Source: Progne subis subis (lineage: Eukaryota > Chordata > Aves > Passeriformes > Hirundinidae). From it: DNA of 64,000 bases. The notes under the pieces are model-generated. The model had not been told where the DNA came from. It did not search any database and was given only the letters and a program-made list of their open reading frames with translations. This document shows, piece after piece, positions 33,681-44,876 of this stretch (positions within the stretch are counted from its first letter, which is position 1; each line of letters starts with the position of its first letter). A program made the translations under genes and the position numbers. The DNA is taken from assembly GCA_022316685.1 (NCBI GenBank), contig JAKJHU010001068.1:1-64000 (forward strand), given 5' to 3'.

Positions 33681-33698
33681 TGGGGACTCGTCCAGGAT
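33681..33698 (+). promoter_or_regulatory. Primer binding site, tRNA-Pro-like
   Basis: TGGGGACTCGTCCAGGAT differs at two positions from the tRNA-Pro-type site known from gammaretroviruses and lies about 10 bases after the LTR. Confidence 0.65.
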
Positions 33699-35012
33699 CT
33701 GGCCATGCCTGAAGAGGGACCGAGGACGGGACGGCCGCTCACCCTTCGGACCTCCGGGACAGCTGGCCAAGCGGGAGCAGCCTGGGACCGGCAACGAGGA
33801 GGAGCGCCGGAGGGTGAGCATTCCGGCGGCGGGTAAAGGAGACATGCGAGTGGGAGTGTGAGAGAGTCGGGGGCTGGCAAGTTGGACCCCGGAACTGAGT
33901 GTGGACCCCTCAGTAGCACGGTTTCAGACCTCCGCAAGGGGCCAGCTGGGAAAAGGGGGAAGCGAAAGAAACTAATGAGTGAGGCATCTCCTTAGGGGCA
34001 GAAAGACCCCTGCCCTGGACGTGCAGGGGAAAACAGAGTGTGAGTGGCACACATTAGGGGCAGGTCCCCCCTCTTAAGGGCTAGAGTAGCCTAGGAGGGG
34101 TTAGAATCCCTGGAGGCGCGGGAACACCATACCAGGGTTGACGGGGTGTCCCCAGACACTGCGGGTGCTGAGAGCTCATGAGAGTCCCTACTTCCCAGGA
34201 CTGAGCCAGACACACTGGAGAGGGTGTGCTGCCACGGTCTAAGGGAGGAGGCCGTAAACCCATAGCCCGAGGACACCGGGGTGGGGAGTCAATGCTAGAG
34301 GCAAGGCAGGGCATCCTGCACACACACACTCATCCCTCTTGCCGAGGCTGCTTCGCTGGGGAGAAGTAGTCAAGCCAGTCCTGGTGGAAGGCAAAGGGGT
34401 CGGGCCCTGCTCGGGTTGATCCTTGGAAACAAGGAAGGGATATCCCCCCAGGTAACCCGTGCGGAGTCTTGACCTCTTACCTCCTGTTTCAAAAAGTGAA
34501 GAGGGGAACGGTACTAGTGACAGGGCAGTCTAGTCCGGGGTTCAGACTGAAGGTGTCCGGCCCGGCGGGGGCTAAGGCGTGGGAAGGTCCTGAGGCCCGG
34601 AAGGGGATGCCAGTACTAGGGACCCTGTCGTGCGCCGCAAAGCGTGTCCAGAGTCTCAGGGGTGAGGCAAGGCGTGGGGGTACATAGGAGGTGAGGTCAT
34701 TAGGACCCACCTCAAGGAGTCAGAGGAGAGTCTGAGCCCCTGGTGTAAGTAAAGTGTGAGCGTCCAAGAAAGTGAAGAAGGTTGGGGAAAGTGAGTAGAA
34801 GGAGAGAGAGTTTGTTCCCTAATGAAAGCAAAAGTGCAGGAAAGAGTAGAAAAGCATAAAGTTTAGAAGTTTTATGTTGAAGTGTTCAGGAATTAAGTCA
34901 AGAGATTTGAAGTAAAGGGAGAAAAGCTGAAGAATTTTTTTTGCTTAAAAAAACCTGTGTTGCCCGTCAGTAGAAGTCATTCTTTGAAATTTTAATTTTC
35001 AGTCTAAATAAA
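33699..35012 (+). other. Long untranslated leader of the provirus
   Basis: About 1.3 kb of G-rich sequence between primer site and gag ATG with no sense open frame of note. Gammaretroviral leaders carry packaging signals here; none can be proved from sequence alone. Confidence 0.5.
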
Positions 35013-36949
35013 ATGGGACAATGTACTAGTAAGAAGAAGAAATCCCAAAAGGAGAATAACAAAGTGAAGAGTATTCCACCTGGTAGTCTCTAAGAACAAC
35101 TTTTAGCTAAATGGGATTCTTTAGAAGCCACAAAAGGACTAGATCAGGTTAAAATGGTGTTTTATTGCACAGAAGTCTGGCCAAAATTAAAATTACCAGG
35201 AGAGTGGCCATGCTTTGGAACACATGATGAGTGGATGTGCTATCAGTTAAATCAGTACCTAAGAACTCAGGAAGATCCAGACGTAAATCAGTTAGCTTAT
35301 GCTGCTTGTTGGCAAAAGAGAGCCACGAGTAAAGAGAATATAAAAGTCTGCAAATTAAAAGAAAAAGTGTGAAAGAAAGGAACAGAAAGAGGAAAGAACA
35401 GAAACTAATCAAAGATGGGACCCTTTAGACCATTTACCCCCTCCAATTTATCCAGAGGTGCCCCAAGTCCCTCAAAATCCTGTCCCAGTTCCCCTACTAA
35501 CTTCCCCGAGTCAAACTCAAACTCCTTCAGAACCCTCTCCTCGTCTTCCCCCAGTGGTTCCATCATCACCCCTCCTTAACACCTCTCCTCCCCCGTCCTT
35601 AGTACCTTCTCCCCCTTCTCTCCCAACAGCCCCTTTGCCACCTCCTTCCAATAGTCAATGTTCTTTAGCCCCAGTTATAACCCCTTCAGTTTCCCAAAAC
35701 ACAACCTCTTCCCTAGCCCCCCTTCCTCCCACAGTACCATCCTCTGCTTCTCCCCCTACAGATTTTACTACCTCCCCCTCACCTACAGTAATTCCCCTGC
35801 CACCCCCTAATTGGGAGTTAACCAAAACCCCTACAGACTCCTGTGAGTCATCCCCTTCTCCTGGATATCCCCAGGAATTCCTAACCCAGCCAGTGTTATC
35901 AGTTAATAATGTAAGTGAAGGACCCTATTGTAACACAAGGTCAAAAGCCTTAAAGCCAGAAAGACTTTTTCCCCTCAGGGAAGTGCCTATGGGAGGAGTG
36001 ATTGGAGGAGTGGGATTTGTAAATGCCCCATTAACAGCCTCTGAAGTAAGAGGATTTAAGAAAGAGCTAGGAAATTTAGTTGAAGATCCCATAGGTATTG
36101 CCACAAAGTTAGACCAATTTCTTGGACCCAATGTTTATCCATGGGGAGAGTTGAATTCTATATTAAACATCTTGTTCTCCCCTGAGGAAATACAAATGAT
36201 CAGAACAGCAAGTATCAGAATCTGGGAAAGGGAAAATAGGTTGGGGCCACCTGGAGTTCATAAATCACCGATAGCTGACCCAGGGTGGGACCGAAATCAA
36301 GAAGAAGAAAGACAAAATATGAGAGACTATAGGTCCTTGATAGTAAGAGGCATAAGAGAATCTGTCCCCAGAGGGAATAATACTAAATTAGCTTTTGATG
36401 GGTCCCAAGAAAAAGATGAGATTCCTGCCACTTGGCTAAATCGATTAAAAAGAAATTTTCAATTATATTTCAAGCATAGACCCTGATAGTCCTGAGGGAC
36501 AAGTAATTCTAAAAGTGCAGTTTGTAACAAAGTCATGGCCAGATATATGGAGAAAATTAGAAAAACTTGAAGATTGGCAGGAGAAAAGTATTAATGAATT
36601 ATTAAAATAAGCTTTAAAGGTTTACCTGAGGAGAGAAGAAGAAAAAGCTAGATCCAAGCCTCGCATTATGGTAGCTGTAGCAAGAGAAAGTACTAGAGTA
36701 GCAGAAAACCAGAGAAACTCCTCCTCGAAATCTAGTGAGGGAGGACCAAGACCCTCATTTAAAGAACCAAAGTCACCCATAGTACCACCGTGGGTAAATT
36801 TGAAAAGAAGTAACCCAGGAGAGAATAGAACTTGTTATTACTGTGGTGAAATAGGGCATTTAAAAAGGGACTGTAAGAAATTATCACTTGATGAAGCTAT
36901 TGTAAGGGAGCAAGATGCCCTGGAGAGGGTGTTGAAAGGGAAGGATTAG
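35013..36949 (+). pseudogene. gag: gag of the gammaretrovirus-like provirus
   Basis: The ATG at 35013 gives MGQCTSKKKK, a myristoylated basic matrix start. A TAA interrupts it at 35091-35093 and a TGA at 35370-35372. The matrix core (VFYCTEVWPKLKLPGEWP) resembles gammaretroviral matrix. A very Pro/Ser/Thr-rich p12-like region (35458-35850) and a capsid region (about 35980-36600) follow in a shifted frame, with a stop at 36484-36486. The nucleocapsid has one CCHC knuckle (C at 36833, last C at 36872). The TAG at 36947-36949 ends gag. Confidence 0.85.
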
Positions 36950-37350
36950 GGGTGTCAGAGGCTCTATAAAATAGGGGACCCAATGGAACAACAAGATGAG
37001 CCTCTAGTAAATTTTGATGCGGGGCCCCAAAGTGAAGAATATGAATTCTTAGTGGACACAGGGGCTGATAGGTCGAGTTTAAGGAAATTACAACAGGGGT
37101 AACAATTGTGACAAAAACTTGTGAAGTGTTAGGGGCTGAAGGGAGGCCCTTTCGAGCATTAATAATTGAAGGAGTAGAGATTAAAGGGAACTCAAAGCAT
37201 TGTGTAGCTGATTTTCTTTATTTACCACATACAGAAACCAATTTACTAGGCAAAGACTTACAAATGCAGCTCGGGGTAGGAGTTATTCCCAAAAGATGGA
37301 AAAATGGTTGTGCATATCATGAAACTGACCCAAGGGAGATATACAAGAAA
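36950..37350 (+). pseudogene. pro: Protease region
   Basis: In frame with the end of gag after the TAG. The retropepsin motif LVDTGAD lies at 37049-37069. The frame closes soon after at a TAA (about 37100), and protease C-terminal sequence continues in another frame (37108-37353). Confidence 0.8.
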
Positions 37351-37361
37351 TAAATCCAGAA

Positions 37362-38690
37362 GTGTGGGTTACAGAGGGAAAATATGGGTATTTAGATATC
37401 CCTCTCATTAAGATAGAAATGCAAAAGGATACCCCCGCCATCAGAGTCAAGCAATACCCAATGTCACCAGAAGGAAAGAAAGGGCTAGCTTCAGTAACTG
37501 AGCATCTTTTAAAAGAAAATATTCTAGAACCCTGTATGTCCCCTCATAACACCCCTATATTAGCCATAAAGAAAGATGAGGGAAAGTTTAGATTAGTCCA
37601 GGATTTGAGAGAATAAATAAAAGAACTATTGCTCGACAACCAGTAGTACCTAACCCCTATACCTTGCTGAGTAGAATTCCAAGAGAGCATACCTGGTTCA
37701 CAGTGATAGACTTAAAGGATGCTTTTTGGGCATGTCCCCGAGCAGAAGAGTGTAGGGATTGGTTCGCCTTTGAATGGGAACATCCAGACAGGGGAAGGAA
37801 ACAACAGCTAAGGTGGACCCGGTTACCACAGGGATATACAGGAATCGCCAAATATCTTCGGACAAGCCCTAGAGACATTATTAGAACAGTTTAGTTCCAA
37901 AGAAGGAGTTCAAATTTTGCAATACGTGGATGATTTATTAATATCAGGGGAGACAGAGAAAGAAGTTAAAGATGTAAGTATACAATTTTAAACTTTTTTG
38001 GAGAAAAGGGGTTAAAAGTATCTCAAAGTAAACTACAGTTTGTGGAAACTGAGGACACTTATTTAGGACACATAATTGGAAAGGGTAGTAAAAGGTTAAG
38101 CCCCGCAAGAATTTCAGGAATAGTGTCTATATCACCTCCAAAAACTAAGAGAGACATAAGGAAACTTCTAGGCCTGTTCAGATACTGCAAGCACTGGATA
38201 GATAAGTACACTCAAGGGGTCAAATTTCTTTAGGATAAATTACTAGACCAGGAACCAATGAATTGGACAGAGAGTGACGAGAAGCAGCTACAAGATCTAA
38301 AAGAGAAATTATCCTCAGCACCAGTTTTAAGCTTACCAGATCTTAAAAAGGAGTTTGATTTGTTTGTAAACACTGAGGAAGGGAAAGCATATGGAGTTTT
38401 AACCCAAGAATGGGGAGGATACCAAAAACCTATGGCATTTCTATCAAAACTACTAGATCCAGTGGCCAGGGGATGGCCAGCTTGTCTCCAAGCAGTCTCA
38501 GCTGCAACTATTTTGATAGAAGAGGCTCAAAAGTTAATATTACAGGGAAAGATAAAGATACATACTCCACATGATTTGAAAACCATTTTAAGCCAAAGAG
38601 CTCAAAAGTGGCTCACAGATTCTAGAATCCTAAAATACAAAATTATACTGATAAATACAGATAACCTAAGCTGCAGAAAAATTTGAGGAT
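37362..38690 (+). pseudogene. pol: Reverse transcriptase with connection domain
   Basis: Split among several frames (37362-37616, 37664-37894, 38042-38233, 38258-38686). Recognisable blocks run in order: fingers (KQYPMSPEGKKGL), palm with LKDAFW, LPQG, the catalytic YVDD at 37923-37934, then the thumb/connection with LGLFRYC. Each join is a stop or frame change, so no polymerase can be made from this copy. Confidence 0.88.
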
Positions 38691-38747
38691 GCTCAGCAAA
38701 CTCTGGTGAGCCCACTGAAGAGATAGAACACCATTGCCTAGAACTCA

Positions 38748-39578
38748 TTGATATGCATGACAAAAGTGACAGAAGATCTAGAAGACATACCCCTTCCATA
38801 TGGGAGAGTGTTGTTCACAGATGGGTCATCCCGAGTGGTGGAAGGGAAAAGAACATCCAGTTACTCTGTGGTTGAGGGAGAGAAAATGGAAGTCTTAGAA
38901 AAGGGAAAGTTACCAAGTAATTGGTCAGCGCAGTGCTTTGAAATATATGCACTAAAGAGAGGGCTAGACTTACTTAAAGATGACCGAGGGACCATTTACA
39001 CAAACTCTAGATATGCCTTTGGTATTGTGCAAACTTTTGGGAAGATTTGGGAAGGATGGGGATATTTAAATTCAGAAGGGAAAGACTTAATACCCACAGA
39101 ATCAATAAAGTCAGTGTTAAAATCTTTACCAAAACCAGTAGAAATTGCAGTAGTCCACATAAAAGGGCATCAAAAGGGAAATATGCCTGAGATAAGGGGA
39201 AACCAGTTAGCTGATAAAACAGCCAGAGAAGCAGCTTTAGAACCAGGAGAACCAGTAAAAATCCTTAGATTTGAGAAAATACCAAGAAAAGAAGAAGAAG
39301 GGATAGAGCAGGTGTTTAGTGAAAAAGAGCAGAAAGCAATAAAAGAATTAGGATTACACCAGGGGGAACATGGAGTATGGTTAACAGCTGACGGACGGAA
39401 ATTCTTGAATAAAGCCCTCGCCCGAAAAATACTTACAGAAATACATAATTTAACCCACTGGGGAACCCAGGGATTATGTGACCATTTCCTAAGGGAAAAC
39501 CTATGTATTGGAGTACACGAATTAGCAAAAGCAGTTACTCAAGGATGTATAATATGTCAGAAAATAAATCAAAAATGA
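38748..39578 (+). pseudogene. pol: RNase H and integrase N-terminus
   Basis: A frame of 276 codons. FTDGSS near the start carries the first RNase H acid residue, and HQKGN...ADKTAREAA follows further on. The integrase zinc-binding module H-x3-H...C-x2-C (HNLTHWG...CIICQK) lies at about 39445-39560. Confidence 0.85.
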
Positions 39579-40492
39579 TGAGGAAGACTGAGCCTGGAGG
39601 GAGGGAGTTAGCCTTAAGGCCCTTCCAGAACGTGCAAATTGATTTTACTGAGATGCCCCCTATTCAAGGTTACAAACACTTGCTAGTGATCATAGATCAC
39701 CTTACCCATTGGGTAGAGGCATTCTGTACAAAAAGGAAAACAGCAGAAGTAGTAACAAAAATCGTATTAGAAGATACCCTCCCTCAGTATGGGCTGATAA
39801 ATAATATTGATTCAGACAGAGGGCCACATTTCACAGCACAAATTCTACAACAGGTAACATAAGCCTTAGGGATAAAGTGGAGGTTACACACCTCATGGCA
39901 TCCCCAAAGCTCAGGCAGAGTAGAAAGGATGAACAAGACCATTAAAAATGTACTGACTAACCTAATAGCAGAAACTCAACTAAATTGGCTTAAATGCTTA
40001 CCCCTAGCATTATTACGAATCAGAACACAGCCACAAGCAGATCTAGGAGTGTCACCATATGAAATGTTATTTGGGCTTCCCTTTTTGTTATCTCCTTATA
40101 GTTCTAAAGGCTGCTTGGAAGGAGAGGAAGTCACTAGAAAATATCTAAAAACCATTGGACAAACCCTAGAAAATCTCAGAAAGAAAGGCTATCTTCCTCA
40201 AACTTCCCCTTTGGATACAAACGTGCATAATATCAATCCTGGAGATTGGGTATTGGTCAAAACGTGGACTAATATCCCGTTGACCCCGAAGTTTGAAGGT
40301 CCCTACCAAGTACTGTTAACAACTCACACAGCAGTGCGCACTAAAGAAAAAGGATGGACCCACATCACCAGAGTTAAAGGGCCAGTACCCCCTCCTGGAG
40401 AGTACCCGAGTTCAGCACCCTCACCGGATGAAACCGAGTGGACAGTAACACCACACCTGAAAGACTTGAAATTAACCTTTAAAAAGAAATAA
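39579..40492 (+). pseudogene. pol: Integrase core and C-terminal domain
   Basis: Continues in other frames. IDFTEM (first catalytic Asp), DSDRGPHF (second Asp), then a TAA at about 39860. SSGRVERMNK (catalytic Glu) follows at 39910-39935. The C-terminal KFEGPYQVLL is the GPY/F motif of gammaretroviral integrases. The frame ends at 40492 without overlapping env. Confidence 0.85.
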
Positions 40493-40506
40493 GAGATAAC
40501 AGAGAC

Positions 40507-40904
40507 TGTGAAAACCTTTGTCGGTTGTCACCCTAGTTTTTCTGAGTTTTTTAAAGCCTTTCGATTGTTACTAAAATGGAGTCAGACCTTTTAAATACTG
40601 TACAATATAAGGAGCAGTTTCCGCCTTTTTCTCACACATGTAACATAAACAAATCCTTTGTTTTTCATTCTCTGTTCTTTGTTCGCATATTTCTAACCTG
40701 AAAACAATTGTAACTGACAGCTGGTCTGGCTATTTGGCTGAGGGGTGAAAACTCCAGAAGCCAATCTACAGCCAGACCCACAAATGTATAAAAAGTAAAT
40801 AAACAGGCAGAGGGTTCTCGGCCTTGGCTCTCTCGGAGGAACAACTCTGCCCTGCGAAATTTCTCGTCCCGTGTGATTGCTTTGCATATCCCCATCACAG
40901 TCAG
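40507..40904 (+). other. LTR-like promoter segment between pol and env
   Basis: Starts TGTGAAAACC and ends CCCATCACA, with TATAAAAAG (about 40787) and AATAAA (about 40797) followed by a pyrimidine-rich U5-like stretch. A poly-G run follows (40939-40950). It could be a nested solo LTR of another family, but no target duplication was seen. Confidence 0.45.
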
Positions 40905-40990
40905 TTGCCTCTCCCATAATCAACGGACTCAGAAAAAGGGGGGGGGGGGGCAAAATAAGGTTTAATTTGTGTAAACCTAAGTCAGTTTTT

Positions 40991-41297
40991 GTAAGTAGCA
41001 ATTTAGATAAGTTTCAGTAATAGATATATTAGAAAAGTATGAAGTTTTTTAATGTTAATTTTTAAGGATTGTTTAAGTTTTATAAGTAGCAATTTAAATA
41101 AGTTTAAGTAACAGATATATTAGAAAAGTAAAAGGGTTTTTTTATTAATTTTAAATATTGTTTAAGTTCTATAAGTAGTGATTTAAATAAGTTTAAGTTT
41201 TCTTATATGTTAATTTTAAAAGTTGTTTAAGTTCTATAAGTAAGCAATTTGAACAAGTTCAAGTAATAAGATAAATTAAAAGAGTATAAGTTTTTTT
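40991..41297 (+). repeat. AT-rich imperfect direct repeats between pol and env
   Basis: Four head-to-tail copies starting at about 40991, 41082, 41171 and 41236, each opening with RTAAGTAGCAATTTAAATAAG-like sequence and ending TTGTTTAAGTTYT. The first two are about 90 bp and the last two shorter. Confidence 0.85.
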
Positions 41298-41468
41298 AGG
41301 GGGAAAAAAAAAAAAGTGAATCTCCTACAGAACATTCTCTAAAGGCAACTAAATTAATAGGCAAGGGAAGTGGAAGCATGTAAGTGGGTTCTTTAGGAGA
41401 CCTCTCCACTCCAAGAGGCAAGGCCGGGTGGAGCAAGAGATCCAGGAAGGACAGCCCATACCGGACTC

Positions 41469-43088
41469 TTGGGAGGGATCGTACTGGTGATGTTCATAAA
41501 GCACACCTACGAAACAAAAGCCTGTGCTAACTGCTACCATCCAGTGTACGATGGAGAGGATCTCAGATCCTTATTCAGGGTCCATACTAACGTGAACCCA
41601 AACTGCTTTGTCCACTCCCAGTTGAATACTTGGATAGAAAAGTTTATTGGACCACAAAAAACACAGCTAGTTATGCACAGCGCCTATTTGGGGAATGTCC
41701 TATAGGAGATAGTTGGTTATGCTTTGAGGCAGATCACACAGGGTTAAGAGATATAATAAAAGAAAAAGTGTTGACAACAAAATTTGAAAAAGGCCTAGTT
41801 ATCCCATCAGGAAAAAACCTGTTCATTGACTTAGTAGAAAGGATCAGTCGAGAATTAAATTTAACCGAGTGGCAGATATGTGGAGGTACACAAATGTCCG
41901 AAATATGGCCTTGGGAGGGAATTAGCTTAAGCCCTCTAGAAATTCTAAAATGGAAGCAAACTGAACAGAATACATGAAGTCTAAGAACAAGAGGAAGAGA
42001 GAAGTGGGATCTCAAATCTAAAAACATTGGGGAAGAATGTATCATGAGGACAGGAACCAGGTATCAAACCCGTGTAGGAAAATTAATGTGTAAGAGGTAT
42101 ATAATAGTGATAAACTCAAGTGCTAAATGGGTTCCCAAAGGGCCTAACAAGTATTGGTCAACTGAGAACACGGAAAAATGTATCTATAATGAGAGGTATG
42201 AATTATATATATGAATGTATTGATAAAGCTATAAATCCTTTTTGGGGAATAAAAGAACTGTCTCGGTTTTGGCAACAGCCTTTTGAAACTAGGGAAGCTA
42301 ACTGGGAAGCTCCAAATCACCTGTTCTGGATCTGTGGGGATACTGCTTATACAAAATTGCCTGGGGATTGGTCGGGAAGCTGTACAACAGGGATCATAAA
42401 GCCAGCTTTCTTCCTATTACCCAAGAGATTAGGAGCACACCTAGGAGTCCCAGTATATGATAATCTGGGAAAAGTTGAACGAAAGAAAAGAGATACTCTG
42501 AAAATCGGTGGAGACCAAAAATGGAAAGGAAAAATATGGACCCCAGCAGAAATCGTTAAAACCTATGGACCAGCTGCTTGGGTGCAGGACGGGTCCTGGG
42601 GGTATCGCACTCCAATCTACATGTTAAATAGGATCATTAGGCTCCAAGCTGTCCTAGAAATGGTATCTAACCAAACAGCTCTAGCATTAGACCACATCAG
42701 CGAGCAACTAACACAAACAAGAGCTGTAATATACCAAATATGTCTTGCTGTAGACTACCTTTTAGCAGATGAAGGAGGAATCTGTGGTAAATTTAATTTT
42801 TCTGAATGTTGTTTAGAAATTGATGATAAAAGTGCAGTAATTAAAAACATTTCAAAAGAAATCAGAAAGTTAGCCTATGTGGGAAATCAAGAGTGGACTC
42901 CTCTAATGGACACCAACTGGAGGAATAGTTTTTGGTCATTCAAGGCGGATTGGTGGAAGAAAGCTGGGTTTATGATAATTTGTTCAATCACCGGGTTAAT
43001 GTTTTTACCCTGTCTAATCCCATATCTAATTCGAACAATTACCTCCACAGTCCAAGCCAGTATCCAGACCCCTAAAGCAACCATCTAA
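41469..43088 (+). pseudogene. env: env of the gammaretrovirus-like provirus
   Basis: Surface subunit remnants lie in frames 41469-41705 and 41630-41977. A long frame (42120-43088) carries the end of the surface subunit and the whole transmembrane subunit. A basic furin-type site ERKKRD is at about 42478-42495. The loop CX6CC (C-GKFNFSE-CC) is at 42783-42812. A membrane-spanning helix (MIICSITGLMFLPCLIPYLI) lies near 42973-43032, followed by a short tail. Loop style resembles gamma-type envelopes of birds. The surface part has at least two frame changes, so the gene is broken. Confidence 0.85.
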
Positions 43089-43235
43089 AACAAACCAAAA
43101 TGATGGTGATAGAAAGTCAAGAACCCGAACATGAGAATGCCAAAGAAATATATGAGAAGTTCCAAAAATGTAGAAAAATTTATTTTCAAGAAGAAGATAT
43201 AACAAATTGATGCGAGCTAAAGCTCAATCAAAGAA

Positions 43236-43249
43236 ATAGAGGGGGGAGT
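43236..43249 (+). promoter_or_regulatory. Polypurine tract
   Basis: The purine run AATAGAGGGGGGAG lies directly before the 3' LTR start TGTTATAAAC. Confidence 0.8.
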
Positions 43250-43848
43250 TGTTATAAACAAGTTCTATTCAAATGATCTATGTTTTAGTTACTTAATTGT
43301 TAAGTAATTCCATTAAGATTGTTAATGCTAGTTCTGTATAAAGAATTTGCCTTATTCCTGTTTTAATATTGATTCATCACCTTATTTACTTCTTTGTTAA
43401 TTAAGAATTCACCTTCTTACCTGTATCTCTGCTCCCATTCGTCGGATAGTGTCTGAATATGCAAATAAAAAAAACACTGGAATTCTGGGAACGACTCAAG
43501 AACAAGAGACTCTGAAAAGCAGGGAACCAAAGTAGAATCCAGGACTGACGTTGCACTTTAGAGTAGTGCAAGGGGTACGGGGGTCCGCCGAAGCAGCTTT
43601 ATTTAGTCGCCGTAACCAGAGGAGGAGTCCTCCATCGCTGGATGACCCCTGATCAGCAAAGCGAAAGGGACTCCCCGGCAAGGGGAAAAAGCCTGCAAGG
43701 GGTGTGGGAGTCCCAGCTTCACTATGGAGTGAAGTTGTGTGTACCTCCTCCTCCGCGTTGCCAAGTGAGCAAGCAAGCTCCTTCAGGGCCAAGCTTGATA
43801 ATAAAGAAACATACAAAAGAGCAAGTCTCTGACTCTCTCTTTTTTCCA
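43250..43848 (+). repeat. 3' LTR of the gammaretrovirus-like provirus
   Basis: 599 bp. It ends TTTTTTCCA just before family A sequence (ATTTGGGC at 43852). AATAAA is present at about 43800. Compared with the 5' LTR it has many substitutions and a replaced block near 43548-43590. Confidence 0.8.
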
Positions 43849-44154
43849 AAACGATTTGGGCCAAGGCCACCCCAATTTACACCGAGGGGTGGGCTGAAAA
43901 GGCATTTATGGTCCTGCCTGGGGTTTTTTTTTGTGATTCTGGACTGCTAGAGTGCTCCAATCTCTGATGTTTCTGTGAGTTCTTCCTCCCTCATCAGCTC
44001 AGCCTTGAACATCGAACACCACAAGCTACAGAGAGAGAGACAAAGACTCCAAGCAGATTTAACTCTTTCTTAGCAACATGAAGCTTCCAGAGCTTAGCCC
44101 TTCTCTGAGAGAGTAAGGAAAGACAGAGTGAACATAAAGAACCACAGGATGGAG
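43849..44154 (+). mobile_element. Family A LTR copy 2, left piece
   Basis: Closely matches 9828-10130 of the LTR at 9400-10921. The first 428 bp of that LTR are missing here; sequence starts abruptly at the gammaretrovirus-like 3' LTR. It is interrupted after TGGAG by the ERVL provirus and continues at 50990. Confidence 0.85.
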
Positions 44155-44811
44155 TGTCCTGGGGTGACTGTGTATCCCCAATCGTCTGTTAGGTGCAGGG
44201 GGGAGGGCAAGCGCGGTTTGTTTTTCCCCAGGAAAACTCTGCTCATCCGAGTGACCTTGAAGCGGGGGAGCTGGAACTCGGCGAGACTGAAGAAGCTCTG
44301 TTGTTTTTCTCGGGCAGTTAGTTTAGTTTAGTGCTAGCATAGTGTTAGATGCTGTAGAATAGCTGAAGCTTTTTGCTTTTTTTGCTTTCTTCTTTTTTTC
44401 TTTTTTTTCTTTCCTTTTTTTTTTCTTTTTTTTTTGCCCTCTCCTCGGAACTGTTCCAACCTCTCCGGACTGAGGACCTGGGGAAGCACCGGGGGGCCTC
44501 CACAGGGGACCCACCCCACCGAGACCACCAAGACCAGCCCTGCACATCTTTTTTTTTCCAACGTCAGCGGAGAGAGAGTGGTGGAGCACACTGACAATCT
44601 TCAAGAGGAGAGACTTTCTTTAAGTTTGTTATCCCTCCGTAAGCGGCACGAAGCTCTTGTCATCGAGTATTGTGCTGGGAGTGCTTTGCCTGTGTAATCA
44701 ACAGGTTTTTTCCACTTCTCTCTGAGGAAGTTTTTTCCTGAACCGGTTGGGGGAGGGGAGAGGGGGGCCCCTTGGGAGGATTTCTCCCAAAATCTGCCTG
44801 AAACCACCACA
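44155..44811 (+). repeat. 5' LTR of the ERVL provirus
   Basis: TGTCCTGGGG to ACCACCACA. A long T-rich tract lies near 44371-44435. The poly-A signal position reads AATCAA (44696-44701), whereas the 3' LTR has AATAAA. Confidence 0.95.
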
Positions 44812-44818
44812 AACTTCC

Positions 44819-44836
44819 TGGCGCCCAAACGTGTGG
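44819..44836 (+). promoter_or_regulatory. Primer binding site, tRNA-Lys-type
   Basis: TGGCGCCCAAACGTGTGG followed by CTCGAAG resembles the tRNA-Lys1,2-type site (TGGCGCCCAACGTGGGG) with one inserted A and one change. Confidence 0.7.
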
Positions 44837-44876
44837 CTCGAAGCCTTAACTGATTAGTATTTAGCGGTCAGTAAAT

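Larger units (their letters stand above)
33052..43848 (+). mobile_element. Gammaretrovirus-like provirus, complete layout but broken
   Basis: Order on the plus strand: 5' LTR, tRNA-Pro-like primer site, leader of about 1.3 kb, gag, pro, reverse transcriptase, RNase H, integrase, an AT-rich spacer, env, polypurine tract, 3' LTR. Gag begins MGQ (myristoylation signal) and has one CCHC knuckle. The gag-pro junction is an in-frame TAG, as in gammaretroviruses. The active-site motif of RT is YVDD. The two LTRs (620 and 599 bp) differ far more than those of the nearby ERVL element. The left flank is SYCP1 intron sequence and the right flank is an LTR of family A, with no matching target duplication. 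Every gene carries stops or frameshifts. Confidence 0.9.

Noticed and set aside
40991..41297. CRISPR-like array
   Set aside because: Repeats are imperfect, contiguous and AT-rich, inside a retrovirus in a vertebrate genome; there are no spacers of constant length.
33052..43848. Target-site duplication for the gammaretrovirus-like provirus
   Set aside because: Left flank CAGAT and right flank AAACG do not match, and shifting the ends by a few bases does not help.
44323..44604. Lys/Glu-rich minus-strand frames in the ERVL LTR (and the same at 50499-50781)
   Set aside because: They are translations of the T-rich tract of the LTR in antisense and occur identically in both LTRs.
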